The notes below the pieces were generated by a model that saw only the letters and a list, made by a program, of their open reading frames with translations, was not told the DNA's origin and ran no database searches. A stretch of 64,000 nucleotides of DNA from Tepidiphilus succinatimandens (GTDB taxonomy: Bacteria > Pseudomonadota > Gammaproteobacteria > Burkholderiales > Rhodocyclaceae), in assembly GCF_006503695.1 (NCBI RefSeq), contig NZ_SBIK01000001.1, forward strand, positions 333,283 through 397,282, read 5' to 3'. How positions within the stretch are numbered: position 1 is the stretch's first letter; each line of letters starts with the position of its first letter. Made by a program: the position numbers and the translations under genes. This document shows positions 59,777-64,000 of the stretch, one piece after another.

Positions 59777-61828
59777 ATGCCCCGTCCCCCTGCCCTGCCG
59801 GAACTGCCTGCTTCCAGCCTCGTCGGCCCCGGCGACCGGCGCCGGCTCGATCTGCTGCTCGCCGGGCTCGACCTGCTCGATCAGGCGATCGCCGTGTTCG
59901 ACGCCACGCCCAAGCTGGTGGCCTGGAACCGCGCCATGCAGCGCCTGCTCGACTTCCCCGACGACCTGGTCCATGAAGGCACGCCTTTCGAGACCTTCGC
60001 CCGCTTCAACGCCGAGCGCGGCGAATACGGCGAGGGAGACATCGAGCGTCTGGTGGCCGAACGGGTGATGGCCGCGCGCGCCTTCCAGCCGCACTACTTC
60101 GAACGCGAGCGCCCCAACGGCCGCATTCTGGCGGTGCGCGGCGTGCCCATCCCCAACCTCGGATTCGTGTCGCTGTGGACCGACATCACCGAGCAGCGCC
60201 GCTACGAGCGGCTCATCGAGGAACAGAACCAGACGCTGGAAGCCCGGGTGGCCGAGCGCACGGCGGCGCTCGCGCAAGCCAACGAAGAACTGCGCGCCGC
60301 CCAGCGTGAGCTCGACCAGACCGCCGAGGCGCTGCGTCGCTCGGAAGAGCGCCTGCGTCTCATCCTCGATTCCATCCCAGCGATGGTGGCCTATCTGGAC
60401 GCCGACGAGCGCTACCGCTTCGCCAACCGGGTCTATGCCCGCTGGTTCGGCCTCGAACAGGACGAGATCGTCGGGCGCACCGTGGCCGAAGTCACCGGCC
60501 CCGACACCTATGCCCAGATCGCAGCGCCGCTGGCGCGCGCCCACGCCGGTGAGACCGTCAGCTACGAATACGCCCGCCGCAACGCCCAAGGCCGTCCGGT
60601 CCACGCCCGCAGCACCGTGGTGCCGGAGCGCGACGGGCAGGGCACGGTCGTGGGCTTCTTCGTGCTCTCGATCGACATCACCGAGCAGAAGGCGCACCAG
60701 AACGCGCTCATCCAGGCGCAGAAGATGGAGGCGATCGGACAGCTCACGGGGGGGCTCGCGCACGACTTCAACAACCTGCTCACCACCCTCATCGGCAACC
60801 TCGAAGGGCTCAAGCGCTACCTGGGCGACTCGAGTGCCGCGCGCGAATATCTCGAACCGGCGCTGGCGGCGAGCACGCGCGGCGTGGCCCTCATCCGGCG
60901 GCTGCTCACCTTCGCGCGTTCGCAGCCCCTCGCGCCGCAGGCGGTCGAGGTGGGCGAACTGGTGCGCTCCATGAGCGTGATCCTCGAACGCACGCTGGGC
61001 GAGACCATCGCCATCGTGCTCGACCTGCCCGAGACGCCGCTCCACGCCTATGCCGACGCGCATCAGCTCGAGAGCGCGCTCCTCAACCTCGCCCTGAACG
61101 CGCGCGATGCCATGCTCGAGCGCGGCGGGACCCTCACGATTCGCGTCCGCCCGGACACGACGGACGACGCGGGGCAGTGCGTGCGTTTCGAGGTCGCCGA
61201 CACGGGCTGCGGCATCGCCGCCGAGCAGATTTCCCATGTCTTCGAGCCGTTCTATACCACCAAGCCCTTCGGCCGCGGCAGCGGTCTGGGGCTGGCGATG
61301 GTCTATGGTTTCGTGCGCCAGTCGGGCGGCGACATCCGGGTGCACAGCGAGCCCGGCCGCGGGACCACTTTCTCCTTCACGCTGCCGCAGGCCCCGGCAG
61401 CGGAGGGTGCCCGAGGAACGGACGAGGCGCAAGACGATGAAGCACCCCCCTCGATTCCCCGCATGGTGCTGCTGGTGGAAGACGAACTGCCGGTGCGCCA
61501 CGTCCTGCGCCAGCAGCTCATGGCGCTGGGACACACCGTGCTCGAGGCGGCCAACGCGCACGAGGCGCTGGAGCTGCTCGAGCACGTCGAGGAGATCGAG
61601 CTGCTCGTCACCGATGCGGTCATGCCGGGCGAACTCGACGGCCGCAGCCTCATCGCCCGCGCCCGTGCGCTGCGCCCGACCCTGCCCGCCGTGCTGGTGA
61701 CGGGCTATGCCCACGACGAAGGCCCGCCGGTGGATGCCTACGTATTCCTGCCCAAACCCTGTACCCAGACCCAACTCGCCCAGGCGCTCGCCGCCGCGCA
61801 GCGTCTCAGAGCCGGAACGACCCGATGA
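59777..61828 (+). CDS. Hybrid histidine kinase: two PAS domains, HisKA, HATPase and receiver
   Basis: A 683-residue soluble kinase with no membrane segment. A PAS-7-like domain (about 25-145) ends at TDITEQRRYERLIEEQ, then a coiled coil (about 145-190), then a second PAS (about 195-310). HisKA has the phospho-acceptor in GLAHDFNNLLTTL (about 327). HATPase shows NLALNARDAML, DTGCGI and GSGLGLAMVYGFV. A C-terminal receiver (about 560-680) has Asp in LLVTDAVMPGELDG. Its stop overlaps the regulator start (ATGA). The signal is cytoplasmic; ligand unknown. Confidence 0.92.
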   Translation: MPRPPALPELPASSLVGPGDRRRLDLLLAGLDLLDQAIAVFDATPKLVAWNRAMQRLLDFPDDLVHEGTPFETFARFNAERGEYGEGDIERLVAERVMAARAFQPHYFERERPNGRILAVRGVPIPNLGFVSLWTDITEQRRYERLIEEQNQTLEARVAERTAALAQANEELRAAQRELDQTAEALRRSEERLRLILDSIPAMVAYLDADERYRFANRVYARWFGLEQDEIVGRTVAEVTGPDTYAQIAAPLARAHAGETVSYEYARRNAQGRPVHARSTVVPERDGQGTVVGFFVLSIDITEQKAHQNALIQAQKMEAIGQLTGGLAHDFNNLLTTLIGNLEGLKRYLGDSSAAREYLEPALAASTRGVALIRRLLTFARSQPLAPQAVEVGELVRSMSVILERTLGETIAIVLDLPETPLHAYADAHQLESALLNLALNARDAMLERGGTLTIRVRPDTTDDAGQCVRFEVADTGCGIAAEQISHVFEPFYTTKPFGRGSGLGLAMVYGFVRQSGGDIRVHSEPGRGTTFSFTLPQAPAAEGARGTDEAQDDEAPPSIPRMVLLVEDELPVRHVLRQQLMALGHTVLEAANAHEALELLEHVEEIELLVTDAVMPGELDGRSLIARARALRPTLPAVLVTGYAHDEGPPVDAYVFLPKPCTQTQLAQALAAAQRLRAGTTR

Positions 61829-62538
61829 ATACCGCCGAGCCTCGCCTCCTCGTCGTCGAAGACGATCCCGACGTCGCCCGTCTCATCTGCCGCAGCCTGG
61901 GCGAATTCGGCTTTGCCTGCGACGTGGCCGCGAGCGGCCGCGCCGCGCTCGAAGCCGTGCGCACCCGCACGCCGGAACTGACGATCGTCGATCTGGGGCT
62001 GCCGGACATGGACGGCCTGGCGTTGATCGCCGAGATGCAGCGCCTGCACCCCTGCGCCGTGCTCATCCTCACCGGCCGCGCGGGCGTGGCCGATCGCGTG
62101 CTGGGGCTGGAGCTGGGGGCGGATGACTATCTCATCAAACCCTTCGAGCCGCGCGAGCTGGTGGCCCGGGTGCGCTCCATCCTGCGCCGCTACCAGAAGA
62201 CCGCCGCCCCGACCCCTGCATCGCAAGAGGGCTGCGCGCATTTCGCCGGCTGGCGCTATGACCCGGCAAGCCACACCCTCACCGATCCGCAAGGCGGCAG
62301 CACGCGGCTCTCCACCGCCGAAGCGCAGCTGCTGATGCTCTTCCTCGCCCATCCCAACCGCATCCTCTCGCGCGAACGCCTGGTAGGGGACCGCCCCGTC
62401 GAATCGTACGACCGCAGCATCGACGTGCGCATCTCGCGCCTGCGGCGCAAGCTGCGCGACGATCCGCACGACCCGCGCCTCATCAAGACGGTCTATGGCG
62501 CGGGCTACCTCTTCGCCGCCCCCGTGCGCTGGGAGTAA
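61825..62538 (+). CDS. OmpR/PhoB-family response regulator
   Basis: A 237-residue regulator. The receiver has [13 protein letters not shown], the phosphorylated Asp56 in [17 protein letters not shown], and [15 protein letters not shown]. The C-terminal winged helix has [40 protein letters not shown] and [11 protein letters not shown]. It is translationally coupled to the hybrid kinase, which is thus its likely partner, although the kinase has its own receiver and the final phosphate path is uncertain. Confidence 0.93.
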   Translation: MNTAEPRLLVVEDDPDVARLICRSLGEFGFACDVAASGRAALEAVRTRTPELTIVDLGLPDMDGLALIAEMQRLHPCAVLILTGRAGVADRVLGLELGADDYLIKPFEPRELVARVRSILRRYQKTAAPTPASQEGCAHFAGWRYDPASHTLTDPQGGSTRLSTAEAQLLMLFLAHPNRILSRERLVGDRPVESYDRSIDVRISRLRRKLRDDPHDPRLIKTVYGAGYLFAAPVRWE

Positions 62539-62573
62539 AATTCCTGCCCATCCCTACCGCACGAGACCATCCC

Positions 62574-63065
62574 ATGAACGATTCCTCCCGCCCGTTCCGT
62601 ATCCTCGGCATCCAGCAGATCGCGCTGGGCGCGCTCGACAAGACGCGGCTTGCCCGCCTGTGGGTCGAGCTCTTCGGCCTGCCGGTGACCGGCACCTTCC
62701 GCTCCGAGCGCGAGAACGTGGATGAAGACATCGTCGCCCTGGGCGCGGGCCCCTTCAAGGTCGAGGTCGACCTGATGCAGCCGCTCGATCCGGAGAAGAA
62801 ACCGGCGGTGCACGCCACCCCGCTCAACCACGTCGGCCTGTGGGTCGACGACCTGCCCAAGGCGGTGGAATGGCTCTCGGCGCATGGCGTGCGTTTCGCC
62901 CCCGGCGGCATCCGCCGCGGCGCGGCCGGCTACGACATTTGCTTCATCCACCCCAAAGGCAACGACGAATTCCCGGTGAGCGGCGAAGGCGTGCTCATCG
63001 AGCTCGTCCAGGCCCCGCCGGAAGTGATTGAGGCGTACGCGACGATCGCCGCCGCGGCGCGCTGA
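62574..63065 (+). CDS. VOC-superfamily protein, methylmalonyl-CoA epimerase-like
   Basis: A 163-residue protein with two paired beta-alpha-beta-beta-beta units. The metal ligands of the epimerase/glyoxalase type are suggested by [42 protein letters not shown] and [11 protein letters not shown]. In betaproteobacteria such proteins sit near propionyl-CoA carboxylase genes, and the remnant of such a carboxylase lies just downstream on the other strand. That context supports a role in propionate/methylmalonyl-CoA metabolism, but other VOC functions are possible. A strong hairpin follows. Confidence 0.8.
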   Translation: MNDSSRPFRILGIQQIALGALDKTRLARLWVELFGLPVTGTFRSERENVDEDIVALGAGPFKVEVDLMQPLDPEKKPAVHATPLNHVGLWVDDLPKAVEWLSAHGVRFAPGGIRRGAAGYDICFIHPKGNDEFPVSGEGVLIELVQAPPEVIEAYATIAAAAR

Positions 63066-63077
63066 TTTTTCGCCCAG

Positions 63078-63110
63078 AAAAAGGCCGGCCTCTCGGGGCC
63101 GGCTTTTCTT
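63078..63110. terminator. Bidirectional intrinsic terminator
   Basis: GCCGGCC and GGCCGGC pair around a 6-nt loop, flanked by five A residues on the left and TTTTCTT on the right. It can end both the VOC gene and the carboxylase remnant that comes from the other side. Confidence 0.85.
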
Positions 63111-63131
63111 TACCTTTGCAGGGAAGGAGGA

Positions 63132-63227
63132 TCACTCGAATTCGAGGATCACCTCGTCCACCGCCAGGCTCGCGCCCGGCTTGGCGACGATCTTCTTCAC
63201 CTTGCCGTCCTGCTCGGCGCGCAGGAT
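63132..63227 (-). pseudogene. 3' remnant of an acyl-CoA carboxylase biotin-carrier domain (probably propionyl-CoA carboxylase alpha)
   Basis: Only the last 31 codons and the stop remain: ILRAEQDGKVKKIVAKPGAS and LAVDEVILEFE, which is the typical C-terminus of bacterial propionyl/acetyl-CoA carboxylase alpha chains. The residues just before this in intact proteins are the biotin-lysine motif (MKMQN); here the homology stops at exactly that point and is replaced by unrelated bases next to an IS element. The rest of the gene is not in the window, so the remnant cannot function. Adjacent to the epimerase-like gene, which supports the family call. Confidence 0.82.
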
Positions 63228-63253
63228 AGAAGGATATTTTCTGGACAAAGATA

Positions 63254-63270
63254 TCAGGTCCCGGACGATT
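63254..63270 (+). repeat. Left inverted repeat of the IS481-type element
   Basis: TCAGGTCCCGGACGATT, the exact reverse complement of 63863-63879. One base further out differs (A here, G on the right end), and the next base pairs again. Confidence 0.85.
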
Positions 63271-63780
63271 CTGTAGCATTTTTAATGCAAATTTCATGTT
63301 TTTGACTTCGTTGGAACTCGCTTTGCTCGTTTTCCGCGTACCATCTTTTCATGGCTCCGATGGGTGAGACATGCCCCAGAGCCTCCTGAGGGATGTGGTG
63401 ATTGTACAGCCAGACGTAGCGCTGAATCGTCGCCTCCTGCGCTTTGCGGCTGTCGAAGCGATGGGTGGCAAGCACCTCGCTGATGCGTCCGTTGAAGCGC
63501 TCGCCCCTGCCGTTCGTTTGCGGACGGCGAGGTTTGGTCAACCGATGCTCGATGTCGAGCGCCTGGTACGGTTCATCGAAGGTGAGGATCGTACGCAGAC
63601 GAAAGAGGCTGCATCAATGAGCGAACACAAGAAGCTCGGGGTCTTCAGCGTCGGCGACGTCGAATGGCATCCTCCGACACCCTGAGTTCCCGGGCAAGGC
63701 GGCGCACCAGCAGACTCGATTTGGATGGTGCGCAGGGCCGCAGGGGTCGTGGTGGCGTTCTTGTGCAGTCGGACCATCAT
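63254..63780 (-). pseudogene. IS481-family transposase remnant, frameshifted and internally deleted
   Basis: The N-terminal part begins MVRLHKNATTTPAALRTIQ at 63780, the usual start of this IS481 subgroup, then shifts frame into a helix-turn-helix-like SLLVRRLARELRVSEDAIRR and breaks up. The C-terminal part resumes with DIEHRLTKPRRPQTNG and GERFNGRISEVLATHRFDSR, then RYVWLYNHHIPQEALGH, the integrase-core end of the family. It stops inside the left inverted repeat. About half of a normal 310-330-residue transposase is missing. It cannot be active alone, but the ends could still be moved by a full-length relative. Confidence 0.85.
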
Positions 63781-63862
63781 GACTTTTGCCCCTGTAATTC
63801 ATCGAGCAGCCCACGCATCGCCTCGCGACCTATGAATAATGCACGACGTCGTGGATCAATGC

Positions 63863-63879
63863 AATCGTCCGGGACCTGA
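63863..63879 (-). repeat. Right inverted repeat of the IS481-type element
   Basis: AATCGTCCGGGACCTGA, the exact reverse complement of 63254-63270. The IS256-like reading frame passes through its outer end. Confidence 0.85.
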
Positions 63880-63880
63880 C

Positions 63881-64000
63881 AACTACGCCAACGGGTACAA
63901 ACCCAAGACGGTACTCACCCGCCTTGGTGAGCTGACCTTTCAGGTGCCCCAGGTGCGTTGCGGCGACTTCTACCCTTCTGCCCTCGAAAAAGGCACCCGC
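63881..64000 (+). mobile_element. IS256-family (Mutator-type) transposase fragment, both ends missing
   Basis: From the edge of the IS481 element a frame encodes NYANGYKPKTVLTRLGELTF, then QVPQVRCGDFYPSALEKGTR, and runs off the window. This is the region after the N-terminal helices of IS256-type transposases. The first 60-90 codons expected before it are absent, so the gene was cut by the IS481 element or joined to it by a deletion. The open frame formally extends back to 63836 but that part belongs to the IS481 end. Confidence 0.8.

Larger units (their letters stand above)
63252..63881 (-). mobile_element. Internally deleted IS481-type insertion sequence
   Basis: About 630 bp is bounded by near-perfect inverted repeats (17 bp identical, 18 of 19 overall) and encodes only the two ends of an IS481-type transposase. 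Intact members are about 1 kb, so the middle with most of the DDE catalytic core is gone. No target-site duplication can be seen: the left flank is a carboxylase remnant plus about 24 unexplained bases (63228-63251), and the right flank is IS256-like sequence. Confidence 0.75.

Overview
The window is a contiguous piece of a GC-rich (roughly two-thirds G+C), gene-dense chromosome. Several betaproteobacterial marker families (DUF3683 flavo-iron-sulfur oxidoreductase, DUF1840, DUF3460, a DksA with a Cys-Thr/Cys-Ala finger, an rph-rdgB-hemW cluster with a kinase/phosphatase pair, hslVU next to a double-STAS protein) point to a betaproteobacterium, perhaps near Hydrogenophilales or Rhodocyclales. 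The genus cannot be fixed from the sequence alone. No rRNA or tRNA gene, CRISPR array or prophage was seen; the only mobile DNA is at the extreme right end.

Layout. 1-4.2 kb: 3' part of kup, then ahpC-ahpF (peroxide defence) behind an OxyR-type site. 4.2-12.9 kb: a giant FAD/Fe-S oxidoreductase, a small secreted protein, pyrE, xth, hpt, DUF1840, then murB translationally coupled to a PACE-type efflux protein. 12.9-17.5 kb: a complete branched-chain amino-acid-type ABC importer (livGFHM plus binding protein). 17.6-20.4 kb: prfC and a NamZ-type (DUF1343) cell-wall glycosidase. 20.6-26.0 kb: a three-gene unit pairing a PhnD-like/PAS/GGDEF cyclase, an orphan substrate-binding lipoprotein and a PAS/degenerate-GGDEF/EAL phosphodiesterase. 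26.0-33.1 kb: a secreted protein with a broken metalloprotease motif, then a self-contained tetR-acrA-acrB-outer membrane factor efflux operon with an operator over its promoter. 33.1-41.3 kb: metH behind a clear S-adenosylhomocysteine riboswitch, then hemW, rdgB, rph, a PP2C phosphatase and a Ser/Thr kinase. 41.3-48.9 kb: yicC, gmk, rpoZ, spoT, dksA (a compact stringent-response block), cysS, DUF3460, and a DnaQ exonuclease/GIY-YIG fusion. 49.1-53.0 kb: double-STAS protein, hslV, hslU and an AEC permease. 53.0-59.7 kb: ybgC-tolQRAB-pal-cpoB followed by queE and queC. 59.8-63.1 kb: hybrid histidine kinase, OmpR-type regulator and a VOC protein resembling methylmalonyl-CoA epimerase.

The right edge (63.1-64.0 kb) is scarred. 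Only the last 31 codons of an acyl-CoA carboxylase biotin-carrier domain remain, cut just after the expected biotin-lysine motif. They are followed by a frameshifted, internally deleted IS481-type element with perfect 17-bp inverted repeats, and then by the interior of an IS256-type transposase that runs off the window.

Genes are packed tightly: at least ten adjacent pairs share a 4-nt stop/start overlap, so translational coupling is the rule. The most informative non-coding elements are the OxyR-type dyad, the SAH riboswitch, the TetR operator, the ahpC/ahpF intergenic terminator-like hairpin, and a consensus -10 placed so close to ybgC that the tol-pal transcript may be nearly leaderless. 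The best candidate for an under-described system is the c-di-GMP/substrate-binding triad at 20.6-26.0 kb.
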